From positions 95,880,136 through 95,944,135 of the forward strand of contig OY978525.1 of the NCBI GenBank assembly GCA_963854835.1: a stretch of DNA of 64,000 nucleotides, read 5' to 3'. The position numbers and the translations under genes were made by a program. Below the pieces are notes generated by a model. The model saw nothing but the letters and a program-made list of their open reading frames with translations, was not told the origin of the DNA and searched no databases. Source of the DNA: Megamerina dolium. Its lineage: Eukaryota; Arthropoda; Insecta; Diptera; Megamerinidae. Shown here in pieces: positions 36,536 to 49,139 of the stretch. How positions within the stretch are numbered: the first letter of the stretch is position 1; the number at the start of each line of letters is the position of its first letter.

Positions 36536-38485
36536 GAGAATAAACCCAATACGTAGTAAGATATTGACTGACGGATAGAAGTCATGACAATGATTCTAGT
36601 CCTTCGTTTTATTTCTAATACATTATTTTGTTCAAACAATGTTATGTACAAATTAAAATTAAAATAAAAAAAATGCATAATGCATTAATTGCCCGAATGG
36701 TGATGCGTTTTCATACGCATTGGCTGAAACATCATTCAGCACATCAAATTAAAGTATCACTTGCTGTATAGTCTTGAATTGTAATCTAAGAAATTCTTCT
36801 TGTTACCAAATATGTAAAACAAACCATTTGAATAAATATTTTCAACTCCAAAAGAAGCATTTCATCTTTTCAAAGCCCATATTTTGGAAAAACCGAATTT
36901 GTGATGCAAAATTAAAAACATCATGATTTTTTTAAACAATTTTATTAATTTATTCATCCACTTTTAGTTACTGTTCTTATAGCTTAATCACATTAAATCT
37001 AATCATTATTGACATAATTATAACATTTCCTCAAACAATTTGTATTGTTTTATTTTCATTATAATAATAATCTTATTATTATCATACAAATACCATAATT
37101 TATATATTTTCATTTCCAAATATGTATATATATATTCATACGTATATCATAGATACATGTAAATTGACTTAAAATTAAAATAACATTTTCATTTGTCAAT
37201 TATTATTATTTTTATTATCATTATTATAATTTTTTAAACATTCATTCAATCATAGCTGTTTGGGAGTGAGAAAGTGTATAGTTTTTTATGCCATTTACCA
37301 TTTACATGTGAATACATTAAATGCTCTAATTATTGATGCTATAATTATATATTTTCTATCAATGTATCGTATTACTGTCTAGACAAGAAGGTTATTGTAA
37401 TGATTACGTTTATTTAATTGTTAATTAGTAGATGTTTCTATTGTAATGTGTTTCTTACTATGATAATGAGTCAATTGCGTCAATTTGTCATTCATTTCTT
37501 TTATTATATTTATCGTGTAATATTTATATACAAAAAGCTATAAGCATAGTAAAGGTTTTTTAATATAATATCTCATTTCTTAATTATAACAAAGTTTTCA
37601 GAGTAGTTAATTTCTTTTACTTTAATACTTTTCGCTTTTCATATTAACGCTCGCCTTCTTTAATTTTTACAAAAATACAATTTTTTGCTTACACATTGGT
37701 TTACAACAAATACATATAACATTTTTTATACATGTAATTATGGTTTTCTTTTTTAATTGTTTAAATAAATACCTTTGGATTATGTATAATGTGTATAAGG
37801 ATATATGTATAGTATGTAGAAGGAAAGGTACTTCATTAAATTGAATTAAAAATTAAAACACAATCGAGAATTAAATTAAAATTAAGCAAAAGTTCTTTTA
37901 AAAAATAATTTAACATAGGAAATATTCATCGTGTGACTATAAATATGTTTGTAAAGTAGTAATTATGTAGTAGTAGTAATAATAAATGATAAAAGTAACT
38001 GCAGTACTCCCAGTAGGTAATTTCATTTACGCAATCTTTCGCTAGTATGTTGATAACGATAAATGGAAATTTTTCATGAAAGAATGATCCAATATGTCCC
38101 AATACTGACACTAGTCAAATATGTCTGCAGCATGGTATGAAAGCTGTACATAATACCGATTCTCCCAAAAACTGACACTAGATAAAAATATTCCAGTGTG
38201 TTACACATGGCACATTTCTATGTAGTTCTACTTTATCAAATGATTTCTTTTGGATATACTGTATTTTTATTTTTTTATATTGGCTTCCTGAAGACATGCT
38301 CTCCAATGAGTTTCTCTTTCTATTATTCGTATTATTGAGAAATTTTCTAAGTAATGTCTATAGGCAATACTGCTAGCAATGTTCCTCGAAATTCCTCTCT
38401 TACCTACTGGCTTAGTTAGCATGTGTATGTGTGAGTGTGTGGGTATGAAGTATGTGCAATGCACGTATATATGCAACTAACATGT
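36536..38485 (-). other. AT-rich region, probably including the 3' UTR of the - strand gene
   Basis: Very AT-rich sequence directly downstream (in - orientation) of the stop at 38486, with many TTTATT strings (AATAAA on the - strand). The end of the mRNA cannot be chosen from sequence alone. No other gene seen. Confidence 0.4.
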
Positions 38486-39278
38486 TCACAGTTGTGCTAA
38501 AATTTCAATTTGTTCATTGCTATTCACATTAACACTACCATCACTACTAGTATTACCAATGCCAACATCAACACCATCTATACTGGTGCTGTTGCGACTA
38601 CTAATGCTAGCACTGATAGTGTTCACATTTGTCACTGGATTTTCTGACAACTTTGGATTGCCGCTCATATCGTCAACCTGTGATATGGTTACAATCGTTA
38701 CCAATTCGTTACTATTACCACTAGCAGCATCTTTAATATCAAATGTACTATGTGTGTTGGTACGATTTTCATACGCAGTTGCATCATTGCCACTGGTGAC
38801 ACTCGTCTTATTGTTGCCTGTTCCTTCAATTTCAACAATAGCTGAGGTGCGCAATGTATTGATTGCTGTTTTTGTTGTTGCTGCTGCTGCTGCTGCTGTT
38901 GTTGGTACGGTGGTTGTTATCTTTGGTGTATGATGATATTGTTGTTGAGCAGCTACCATTTTGGTTGCTGTTGTTATTGTATTACGTCCCAATATGGCAG
39001 TATTTGTTGCATTGTTGTGATTACGTTGCTGTTGCTGTTGTTGTTGCATTTGCATTACTGTTTCATAATCTGTCATTTGTTCAACACTCAATGGTTCAGG
39101 TATGTCTTCATGGGCTAGAAGTCGTCCCGATGGTGCTGTCTCAATGCTGCGTTCACTGCTTACTGTGGCTGGTGTTGTATTACGTGAACGATAGCTTGGC
39201 GGAAGGCTATATTCAGAGCCACCAATACTGCTAGAGCCTCCACCACCACCACCACCACGTGTTGTTGTTAATGGAGCT
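38486..39278 (-). CDS. Last exon of an unnamed membrane-protein gene with PPxY tail
   Basis: The exon starts after the acceptor TCTTTTATACAG (read on the - strand). Its first base, A, completes an Arg codon from the exon at 53012-52920. It reads APLTTTRGGGGGGGSSSIGG, SEYSLPPSYRSRNTTPATVS and GRLLAHEDIPEPLSVEQMTD. Low-complexity Q, A and T runs follow, then NELVTIVTISQVDDMSGNPK, and it ends EIEILAQL-TGA at 38486-38488. LPPSY is a PPxY motif, the ligand of NEDD4-type WW domains. The long frame, good splice signals and phase match with the upstream exon support a real gene. I do not recognise the family. It reads as an intracellular C-terminal tail. The gene is convergent with Zasp52. Confidence 0.75.
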
Positions 39279-40394
39279 CTGTATAAAAGAATTGTAATTG
39301 TAAATGTTAAAAAAAATTATTATTATAGCTATTGTGGTTGTTCATTAGTATCAAAAATAAGCAATTAATTTTATTGTTCAATAATATTTCATTTTATTTG
39401 TTTATGATATGCCCGCTACTTACAGTAAAAAGTCTGATTTATCAAGCCTCAGCATAATGCATTGAGATATTTATCGATTTTAGCTTAAATAAATTATAAT
39501 TTTGTATGGAGATTGCATTTATTTACAAATAGAATGGTTTGGAATTTCGAGTAAAGTAGATTTTTGATAAAAAAAATAATTTTTACGAAATCAAAGAATA
39601 ATGCATTGACAACTTGTGCATCTTTTCATACAAATCTATCGATTTATAATTTCGTATGGTGATTTTACTTATTTATAAACACGATGACTTAAAATTTTAT
39701 ATAAACTACAATGTTGGAAAAACACACTATTCTCTGAGTTCTAAAATGATGTGTTGGAAAATAATGCTAGCTTTAAAACAGTAGTAGTAGGTATTTAGAG
39801 ACATTAACCGGAAAGGTTTGAAGGATATACCGCATAGATCATGTACCATAAGACTCTTAATTCGGTGTCTACTTATGGTCGTCATGATATAAAGTTGGTT
39901 TAAGAAGAGGTCTGTAAAAAGTTTTTGTTTCCAAGCTACCCAGCTAAAACCCATCGAAGTGATATGACGACGGAATATGTCTTCATCGAATAAAATAATA
40001 CTTTAAGTGTAGAATAAAGAGAAAATAGTTAATTTGGATTTTTTTAAAGAAAAGTCCGATACTTATTTCCTCAATTCAATATATACATATCCAAGCATCG
40101 TGATATCAATAACAAGAGATGACTGTTTCAATTATTCAAAAAAGCAAATATGAATAACTTATACAGACGCACATATATGTATACATATACTGAGCCTATC
40201 AGTTTATAACCTACATCATTCAATCTATATACTACATATATGACTATCTCATTGTAAAGTGTAAACAACTACATTGGCAACCTATACAATAAGTTTACAC
40301 TTGGCTGCATTTTGTTATTGCATCCTGACGAAGGACTATTGATATACAAATTTTGTAGGAGTATATAGCACATATACATATATATATGTACATA
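39279..40394 (-). other. Intron of the - strand gene
   Basis: Left part of the 13.6-kb last intron. AT-rich, with no element seen before the mariner at 40395. Confidence 0.55.
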
Positions 40395-41585
40395 CAAGGT
40401 GCGACAATTTTGTATTAAGACTGCCTCTAGAAAACACAATTAAAACACAATATCTGCTAATTTTTCGGTATATTTATTCGAAGTATTCTCCTCCTGATTC
40501 AATGCACTTGTTACATCGATTTAATAGTGATTCAAACGCGTGTTCCAGCTCATTTTTCGGAATTGCCTCCAGCGTCCTCGTCGAAGCCCGTTGTATGATC
40601 TGAATGTCATCAAAAAAGCATCCTTTCAACTTCAATTTCAGTTTTGGGAACAAAAAACAGTCGCACGGTGCTAAATCAGGTGAATACGGCGGGTGATTCA
40701 ACACACAGACCTGATTTCGAGTCAAAAATTGAAGAACAATGAGTGCTGTGTGGCTCGGTGCATTATCGTGTAACAGAGACCAAGTTTTTGTATCGCGGTA
40801 TTCTGGTTGAACACGATGGATTGTGGACATCAAACGCTTCAAAACTTCGAGGTAACATGCGGAAGTAACTGTTTGACCAAACAAATTCTTTGTGGATAAT
40901 TCCTTTGCTATCGAAGAATGTGATGAGCATTGTTTTGATTTTCGATGGAACTTTTCGTGTTTTTTTGGCTTGTGGTGAGTTTTTCCATTCCGCACTTTGA
41001 CGCTTCGTTTCTGGATCGTATTGGAAACACCATGTTTCATCATCCGTAACAATTGTTTTCAGGAAGTTTAGATCATTTTCTGCAGCTGCAACCACGTCTC
41101 TAGAATGACTGACTCTCAATAATTTTTGGTCCTCGGTCAATGTGTGTGAAACAAATCTCGCGTAGACCTTTGTTTTGCCCAAATCCTCGTGAAGAATGAG
41201 TCGGGTAGGTTCTCTGTTGATGTTTAAGGCCTCTTCCATCATTTTCACTGAAGCATTGCGGTCTTCTGTAATAAAATCACGAATTTTCCGGATCCCTTCC
41301 GGCGTCCGCACTGAAATTGGCCTTCCTTCTTTTATTTCATCTTGCAGCGACTCTTTGCCATCCACAAACCGTTTATGCCATATAAAAACATTTGATCTTG
41401 ATAAACAAGCATCGCCACATGCTTGCTGCATCTTTCCGAATGTTGCTGATGTCAACCAAATGCCATGAAATTTTGACAGTTAGTAAAGGAAGGTTGAAGC
41501 TTCAAAACGCATGTGCTCACACTTAGATGGCGCGCTTAGTTGCTGAGATATGGTTCGAGTCTTAATACATAATTGTCGCACCTTG
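40395..41585 (-). mobile_element. Best-preserved mariner in the window (one frameshift)
   Basis: A 1191-bp mariner flanked by TA (40393-40394 and 41586-41587). Its inverted repeats of about 28 bp begin CAAGGTGCGACAATT and differ at a single base over that length. Two overlapping - strand frames cover the transposase. The first (41455 to about 40890) reads ALSRSNVF-like sequence, WHKRFVDGKESLQDE, EGRPISVRTPEGI and DDETWCFQYDPETKRQS (first Asp). The second (to 40474) reads GQTVTSACYLEVLKRL, WSLLHDNAPSHTAL (second Asp), HPPYSPDLAPCDCFLFPK (third Asp) and SGGEYFE. I count 34 residues between the second and third Asp, so DD34D. One shift near 40890-40895 separates the two frames, and about 20 N-terminal residues are missing or scrambled. 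It is inactive but young-looking. It lies inside the intron of the - strand gene. Confidence 0.93.
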
Positions 41586-41587
41586 TA

Positions 41588-44500
41588 TACAATTAATCCG
41601 AATATGTCACACTTGTGTTTGAATAAAGCCAAAAGTAAACAATTGGTGCTAAGCATATTGTTGTAAGGATAATTAAATAAAATAGAACCTCAAATACAAA
41701 GAAATGTCTGACAATTATATTTATAGAAGCAACATGTCAGTGATTTACAATGGATAGCCAGAACGACAGATCCATATGTGTGCATATAATCAGTCAGACG
41801 TTAGATAAGAACTCACTTCTGCAATATACAATCTATAATTAAATGCAAGCAGGCAAAGAATATGTGTGTGAATGCTATTTGAAGCAGCATACTTTTAGGC
41901 TGTTGGAAATCTAAATTCATTCAATTATGCAAACACACACTGTTACAAATCTAAAAGAAGTTGAAAAAAGAGTTGGTTAGACAGACAAATGGTTAGATGC
42001 TCGTGTGGATGATGTTATATATGTAGTTATGGTTTTATGTATGTGTGTGTGCATAGACAGTAAATTTATTTGCATGTAAAACTGGATTTAAATACCGGAA
42101 ACAGGATGTGGTAATATATACGTTTGAAAGGCATACAAAAAAATTACACAAACACACAAGCATACATACACCACAAAATACGATACAATGCACCAGAGCA
42201 TAATACAAAATTCAGCAAAAATAAAATCTCACTTGTGTTGTCTTTGCTTATCGTTGCTTAGTTACGATTTTCTGTATATAAATGCGAATGGTTGCAGAAT
42301 ACTTTTAGGTGTTTTAATTGAGACATTGTTCTTTTCATCCTATGCATAGAACTACAGCCTAGCTTATCATTCCGTCACATTCTCATACATAAGTACATAC
42401 TGCTATGAATGTGTTATATTTATTGTAGTCGTCTACATACATACATACCTGCTGCCTAAAGGCAGACATTGTCCTTTTCCATGAAATTTTTGTTGAAATT
42501 TTTGCAAATATTTTGCATATTTGTTTGCTCTATTCCTTTGTACTAAATCTTCATTTATTCAATTTCTAATAGAGCTACATATATTTATATCTATTTTAAC
42601 ATAACAAGTACAAAATATACCAGGTACTACACCATGTAAAATATTGTACATCATCAACCAGTGTATCTAATAGAATTTAATTTAATATTTAAAAGCAAAA
42701 CATTTCTTTGTATAGTAGTCGCATTTTAGGCTTTACATAATAATAGCCACTTAATGTTGTTCAATAAATTGAATTATATTTTCCATAGTGATGAATTACA
42801 TCTACTGGTTTCGAAAGTGTTCGATAACACATACTTTACCAATTTACCCAAGTACGTACAAAGGGACATAGTCAATATTGTTTAAATTAGTTTTTACATT
42901 ATTTCAATATTTGTATAAGCATATTTTAGTTAAGTAAAACAATTTCATTATTTACTACTGAAAAGTAATAGTAAATAGACTTAAATATACGTTAGTGAAA
43001 TAGTAAAGTAGATAAACCAATCTTTTTTACAACTTTGAGATGGCGATATAATCAGAAAAAGGCACATACCATAATATTATAGTCAAAGCACAATACTACA
43101 TATATGTATAATAGGAAAGCACTCCAGATCCATAGTGACTGAAGTTTTTGGTTCTCTAAATAAAGGGCATTCATAAGGACGAGCTTTAAATAGTCCCAGA
43201 ACGCACCGTATAATAAAGTTATTGACCATAAATTTCGATGAGTGAAGAAATTCACGTAATGGATCTGAAAATTTGCTTCCAAGATAGTGTGGTGTATAAC
43301 CTTTGGAATAATATCTGTAGAAATAAATTATTTCTGAAAATGACTTTCGGCAATGAATGCCATAGCTTATGTAGAAGCAAACATTTGTTCTTCAGAATGC
43401 TTCCGGCGTTAAAACCTGCCCTAAACTGCAAGTGCTCCGATACAAAGTTCATAAAGAGTGATATTGCATGTGATTTGCCGGATAATATAACTAGGATTCT
43501 TCCGATACTATCCACATGCTATTCAAATGTTAAGACACTGCGACAGCTCATCGGAAAGTTGATTTACACACTGAAATAGCACCTGATTAATACTAAGTGA
43601 ATGGAAACGCTATGAGGACTTGAACAGTGAGGAGATAATAGATTATCTTCATTATATAGAATTAATCACTGTATATTTCTGCAAGTGCTTAAGTTGAATT
43701 TTTTTTTTCACTTAGCAAAGCCTACTTTTACACATCAATATAAAATGATAAATTTAAAAGTGATGATGAACGCAAATTTGCCAAAACCCAAATCACTTTA
43801 AACATTTAGCAGTAATAGCAGTAGCATCAACCGCCGCAACAGCAGCTAATTTGCATTTTGATTGATTGTGTACATCAGTACATGAATGGCAGAAAGGCGG
43901 GGGGAGATTATAATTATTCAATAGCGCACAAAAATATGCATAGAAAAATAATGAACAGGAAAATTATAAATAATAAATTAGGTGTGACAATATAGCAGGT
44001 GCGTGAGCGTTTAAGCGAATTAAAGCAACCACCACATAAGATATGAGGGTAAAAAATTAAAGTGCCATAACATTAATACAATAAATTGAAGCAATGAAGC
44101 GTTAATATTCTTGATGTAAAATACAATATTTAAAAATTTAATTTTTCTTAATAGTTGTCTTGTTGAATTGTTCAACATTAATCTCAGTTTGAAAACATTC
44201 CCATATAAATGTCATAATTTATTACAATGACAAAAATAAGCCTCATTACTATAGTATCATTTAATGTTATCAACATTCACTTGGTCAACATGTATACTCG
44301 TCACTTCTTTTTCTACAATAATAATCGGGTTGAAAATTCCTAAATTCATGCATAGCATGAGGAGACATCAAAATTAACTTTCCATGTTTCATTCTTATAC
44401 CCGTTATGTTACATTATTTTAACCCTACTTTAATTTTCATACGTCTACATCTTTTACATACGTATACGCGTCGTACTCATGCAGCAAATAATACAGAAAA

Positions 44501-46924
44501 AATGACTTCTTTAAATATTCATGAATACTTACTTTTATGCAATAACAAGCTGATACTCTTAAAGAGGTGATACGAGAAAGTACATTAGTAAGAGGACCAG
44601 CTGGTAGTAGAGACAGTATTGTAAATGTAATTAGGTTAAAATAGTACAACAGCAATATAGAAAAGGCAAGCATGTACAGCAGACTGAAGAGACACGCAGT
44701 CACTCAGGCAAAGAGTCAGACAAAGTGTCGTAGCAAATGACTGTCTTTCTGACTGCCGCACGTCACTGTTGCACGCACAGTGGAAACTTTACATTTTAAC
44801 GCAATAAAATATAAACTTTTCTAATTAGAAGCCATTATACGATCAAAGCAGCAATTATCCTTAACAGAAAATATGCAAAGCAAGGGGAGAAAATAGAAAA
44901 ATATAACAATAATAGGCAATACTCAACGACTACAAGGACTTTTTGTGATTTTTGTTTTGACAATAGAAACATGGCAAAATATTTCGATAAATTCTACCAA
45001 GTATGAATATGCTGGAAGATGCCAAACTCAGTCATTCATTCACATCACTCACATTTTGCGGCTTGGTTTGGCTTGGCTTACTTATATTGTTTCAAACTCA
45101 AGTGATTTTAGAGTGAGTAGAGTAAAATGTGATAAGTTTCGAGACTCGAATATTAATATATTAATATTATTATATATTCAATATTCTACATTCAATATTC
45201 GTTTTCAGAATGAATTTGTATTTCTTTTTGGAACACTTTGACTTTCTAGAAATATCGATACAAAATTAGTGCAACTGATTCAATCAATAATTTTTGTGCC
45301 ATTATTAGTCCATTATTTGAAATGATAGCCCTGATTACCAAATATTGCCAACGTTTCAAAAAGAAAAGAGGTCTGTTTCACACTATGGCATCAGAATATT
45401 TAAACTTCTTTTTTTTCAAAAATCGAAAATCGAAATCGAAAATCGCAAAGCTGAACTTCTATGGAAATTCCTCAGCATCCACCGCATTAACAATGTTTGA
45501 GCTTGTGCTACTTCCAAAGTACGAATATTAGCTAACATAGGAACAGTTTGAACTATTATTGGGGGATATTTGAAACGTTTCAACTTTTAAGTATTGAATG
45601 ACAACGTATTTTAGAAGAAAGATATGAGCACATTAAGCCACAGGCAACATAACTTGAAATGACTGGTTTGAGTGATGAGAAGGTCCAAATCCCGGCTGAA
45701 TAATAAAACCAAATATCTATTTTTCCCGCGAATTTGTGAAGGAAAAAAATTATTTTACAAAAAAACAGGGCCGAATAAAAACAGAGTACTAAAACTCTAT
45801 AATTAATTTATTTTTGAAATTAGCGCCAAAGAGATTATCACCAAGAGCCAACCAATAATATGTTAGTAAGTGGTATAAATAGCCACGAAAATCATATTTA
45901 AAACAAACAAAAAAGTTTCCAAATTCTTTCGGTCGTTTAAGAGCAAATTCATTGAAAATAAAAAAACACACATAAAAATCTGTTTTTCTTGAATACCTCT
46001 AGGCTTTTAGGTGACCCATCTATATGAAATATACTTTAATTCTTAAATTGAAATATTTGCTATACAACACAAAAAAGATCATTGAAATAAACATTGGATA
46101 AACCTTCGAGCAGATATGCACATACATAAAACTTAACAAACATACATACGACCGAATATAGTACTTTTAAATATCCATTCATCTACGTTCGAAAAATGTA
46201 GGAAAAATCGATAGAATCGTAAAAGGATAGAGTCTATTAGAATGGATATTTCTTCTCGCTCAATCCCTATCTTGTTAGTTATGAAGTATTCACCTCACCT
46301 CAAGTACAAACCATAATATACACTCTAAAAAGAGCAATGTAAAATTTGAACAAAAATAGGTATACTTTTCATTTACAGTGGGATATTTGTATGTAGCAGC
46401 AGTTCCAATTTTTATAGAATTTTCAAGTTTTCCTTTTGAGAAATCCATTTTCGATAATATGTTAAATTTGCATTAGATTTATAGAATTATTTTGTTTACT
46501 TTTGATTCAATGCAATGGAATTAAAAGTAAACAAAATAATTCTCACATTGAGGCATCAAAAGCATTGATTCTTTGATTTTCAAAAGGTATACATATAAAG
46601 TTTATAATAGAAGCAGAATACTATTTGAGGACAATGCAATATTTATAAAAAATTTCATAACCCTATACAGCCCCATACGACCTTAAAGCGGACAGTATAA
46701 AAGCCGTTAATATTCAAATTTGGAAAAAAAAACACTTCTTATGGTCAAATCGAGAAGGAAAAAACATTGGTGAGTAGCTAATAATGTTATCTGTTCATGC
46801 CAGTTGTTTCTTAGTGACAAAAACGTGTTTAGGGCCCTAATTGCTTGAGCAGTCAGAACGCCTGCGTACCGCGTTTGAACTTTAACTCTTTATAGTTATG
46901 AGTCGAAATTTTTCTACGTAATGC
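41588..46924 (-). other. Intron of the - strand gene, largely featureless
   Basis: AT-rich DNA with tetranucleotide runs (CATACATACATA, about 42437) and poly-T. Apart from one unexplained open frame at 43238-43579, I recognise nothing. Confidence 0.45.
43238..43579 (+). CDS. Unexplained 113-codon open frame
   Basis: An ATG-initiated frame, MSEEIHVMDLKICFQDSVVY..., with ten Cys (for example CHSLC and CKC) and the ending TLRQLIGKLIYTLK. I recognise no family. It lies in an intron of the opposite-strand gene and shows no low-complexity bias. It could be a fragment of an old mobile element or simply a chance open frame. An 87-codon frame on the other strand overlaps it. Confidence 0.15.
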   Translation: MSEEIHVMDLKICFQDSVVYNLWNNICRNKLFLKMTFGNECHSLCRSKHLFFRMLPALKPALNCKCSDTKFIKSDIACDLPDNITRILPILSTCYSNVKTLRQLIGKLIYTLK

Positions 46925-47695
46925 TGGAAATAATATTGTGCTACCATTTGCTCCATACTTAGGAGCTTCTTCCAATGTGGTTGTGCGTTTAAGCAATATT
47001 TCGTCAAATTTTAAGAATTATATTATGTATATCGACAATTTTTACACATGCATAATATATTACTAAGCTGCCTACAGATTCTGAATTAATAGAACAAGAT
47101 CGAGAATTCTCTGTTCAGTACACTGGATCTGTTTACGGTGTTGATATTCCGAATGTGGTCTGGAAAGATAACAAGCAAGCTCAAATGGTGTTTACTTATG
47201 CGACTATGGAACGGTTGCAAACGGTTACTTTATAACTTGTCCAAATGTAACTCAAGGGTACGATCTCCGATTTGAGAGATTGCGGTGCCTATTTGATGGA
47301 TAGACTCACCGGACGTTATCACATCCGTATGAAATCATAAAAATATAACAAGAGATTGTTTTATCACAAAATTGATATGGCATTGTTATTGAATACATTT
47401 TATACAAGCACTTTAATCAGGAAGACCCTTAGGATAAAAATATCCAACTCCCTGGCATCTGATCTCAAAATCGCACAAGTCTTGTGCTGATTCCACACAG
47501 CAAAGAACCCATGAGAATTTGCGTTACGTTGGAATGGAACGTTTCCCAAAAATGTTGTATTTTTAGGGGAATGAACCTGCAACCTTAAAAGCAGTACTGC
47601 CGATACTCAAAGAATATGCAGAAAATGTAATATTGATCTGTGCTCCGCACCAGACAAACATTGTTTTCCTCATAAAAATGAATTTACAAATAATA
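46925..47695 (+). pseudogene. Decayed piggyBac-type transposase
   Basis: The + strand carries broken blocks that follow the order of a piggyBac (DDE_Tnp_1_7) transposase. These are NAGNNIVLPFAPYLGASSNV and VVRLSN...YIMYIDNFYTC (compare GASGNVVLRLS...LYFDNWFT, with the catalytic Asp in YIDN). Then come KLPTDSELIEQ...YGVDIPNVVWKDNKQ (compare VDGVDVSVVQWYDNK) and CGAYLMDRLTGRYHIRMKS with KYNKRLFYHKIDMALLLNTF. The last block is CRKCNIDLCSAPDKHCF, like the C-terminal Cys-rich domain. The blocks lie in different frames with stops and deletions, so it is a fossil. I found neither TTAA-flanked ends nor inverted repeats. Confidence 0.7.
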
Positions 47696-47841
47696 TATTT
47701 TATTAATATTCATAATTAAAGTGCAGTTCCAGCTCTCCTCTCGCGGAAGATAACTTTTTGTTATTTTGCCAATGATTCCCTAGTTCAACTTAAGAAATTC
47801 CTTATAAATGAAGCTAAAAAAAGTTGAGGCAGTAGAGGATT

Positions 47842-48202
47842 AAAGTTATTATAAAAAATAAAAAAATCATTGGCCGAGCTTCTCTTCAATTACTGTTGTG
47901 CGTGTTAAATTTTGGACACTATTACAAGGGACCTACTTATTTTAGCCGGTTCCGAACGGCAGAACCCTTGTGACATCTCTTTTTCTGAACTTTGCCACAG
48001 AGTTCTTTTAGAAGCATTTTCATGGCAAGTTGTTACTGTCGGAAGAAATGCCAATTGCTTGCCGACAGGTGGGTACCGTTCGAAAAAAAAATCTTTTCGA
48101 TATAAAATTTCTTATGCATCAGCCGGGGATTGAACCACGACCTACAGATCAGGAGGCGAACACACTAACCACTGAGCTACGGCATCCATAAAAGTTATTA
48201 TA
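47842..48202 (-). mobile_element. tRNA-derived SINE, copy 1, with 12-bp target-site duplication
   Basis: The SINE body (47854-48190) reads on the - strand. It starts with a tRNA-like head, GGATGCCGTAGCTCAGTGGT (A box in TAGCTCAGTGGTTAG), continues through CGCCTCCTGATCTGTAGGTC to GGTCGTGGTTCAATCCCCGG (B box). A non-tRNA body of about 240 bp follows, ending at GAGAAGCTCGGCCAATGA and a T/A-rich tail. The 12-bp AAAGTTATTATA occurs directly before (47842-47853) and after (48191-48202) the element, the mark of LINE-type insertion. The tRNA-like part is 48115-48187. It sits just upstream of the mariner at 48249 and inside the - strand gene's intron. Confidence 0.85.
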
Positions 48203-48248
48203 CTTCAACTAAAATTTTTCAGCATGTATGTAACAGATTGTACATGTA

Positions 48249-49137
48249 AAGGGTGATGTTTTGGCAACTTTCTTTTTGGCAACACTGTTTTTGGCAGCTC
48301 AGCTGTTTTCGTGTAACATGTTACAGACTTACAAACGAACAACGCTTGCAGATTATTGAATTTTATTATCAAAATTCATGCTCGGTTAAGAAAGTGCATT
48401 GTGCACTTTCTTGTGTTCAGCGACGAAGCTCATTTCTGATTGAATGGATACGTGAACAATCAAAATTGCCGTATTTGGTGTGAAGAGCAGCCAGAAGCAT
48501 TGCAAGAACTGCTAATGTATTCCGAAGAATGCACCGTTTGGTGAGGATTATGGGCCGGTGGCATCATTGGACCGTACTTTTTCTAAGACGACGAAGGCAG
48601 GAACGTTATTGTGAATGGCGAGCGATAACGTGCGATGATTACAAACTATTTTTTGCCCAAAATGGAAGAGCTGGACTTGGCTGACATGTGGTTTCAACAA
48701 GACGGTGCCACATGCCACAGAGCACCCGAAGCAATGACCCAATTGAGAAACGAGTTCGGTGAATAGTTTATTTCACTTTTGGGGTCGGTCAATTGGCCGC
48801 CTACATCATGCGATTTAACGCCTTTAGACTATTTTTTGTGGGGCTATGTTAATGCTCATATCTATAGCGACAAGTCCGCAACGGTTGAAGCACTGGAAGC
48901 CAATATTGAGGAATTTATTCGTGAGATACCGGCCGATATGTTGGAGAGAGTATACCAAAATTGGACCCAGCGTATGAACCGTTTGAGGAGCAGCCGCGGT
49001 AAACTTTTACATGAAATCACCTTTAAACATTGAATTATATAAATCGTTATATCGGCTCAAATAATGATTTCATACATTTCTATAAATTTTATGTTTTTTT
49101 TTTTAATCAAATCCGAAGTCTCTTTAAAATCACCCGT
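48249..49137 (+). mobile_element. Internally deleted DD41D ('rosa'-like) mariner
   Basis: An 889-bp element flanked by TA (48247-48248 and 49138-49139), with ends AAGGGTGAT and the complement of ACGGGTGATTTT. The N-terminal part encodes TNEQRLQIIEFYYQNSCSVK. It is then joined after a deletion to FSDEAHF (first Asp), YV-NQNCRIW-like codons, LWAGGIIGPYFF, MEELDLADMWFQQDGATCH (second Asp), WPPTSCDLTPLDYFLWGYV (third Asp) and MLERVYQNWTQRMNRL. Counting the in-frame TAG, 41 residues lie between the second and third Asp. This is the spacing of the DD41D group first described from the tephritid Ceratitis rosa. Stops and frameshifts make it dead. Confidence 0.85.
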
Positions 49138-49139
49138 TA

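Noticed and set aside
38517..39234. Leu/Val-rich + strand frames that look like membrane proteins
   Set aside because: They are the reverse complement of Gln/Asn/Thr-rich coding sequence on the - strand.
48115..48187. A tRNA gene
   Set aside because: The tRNA-like part is the head of a SINE with a non-tRNA body and target duplication. The same structure recurs at 57743 and 62443 with mutations.
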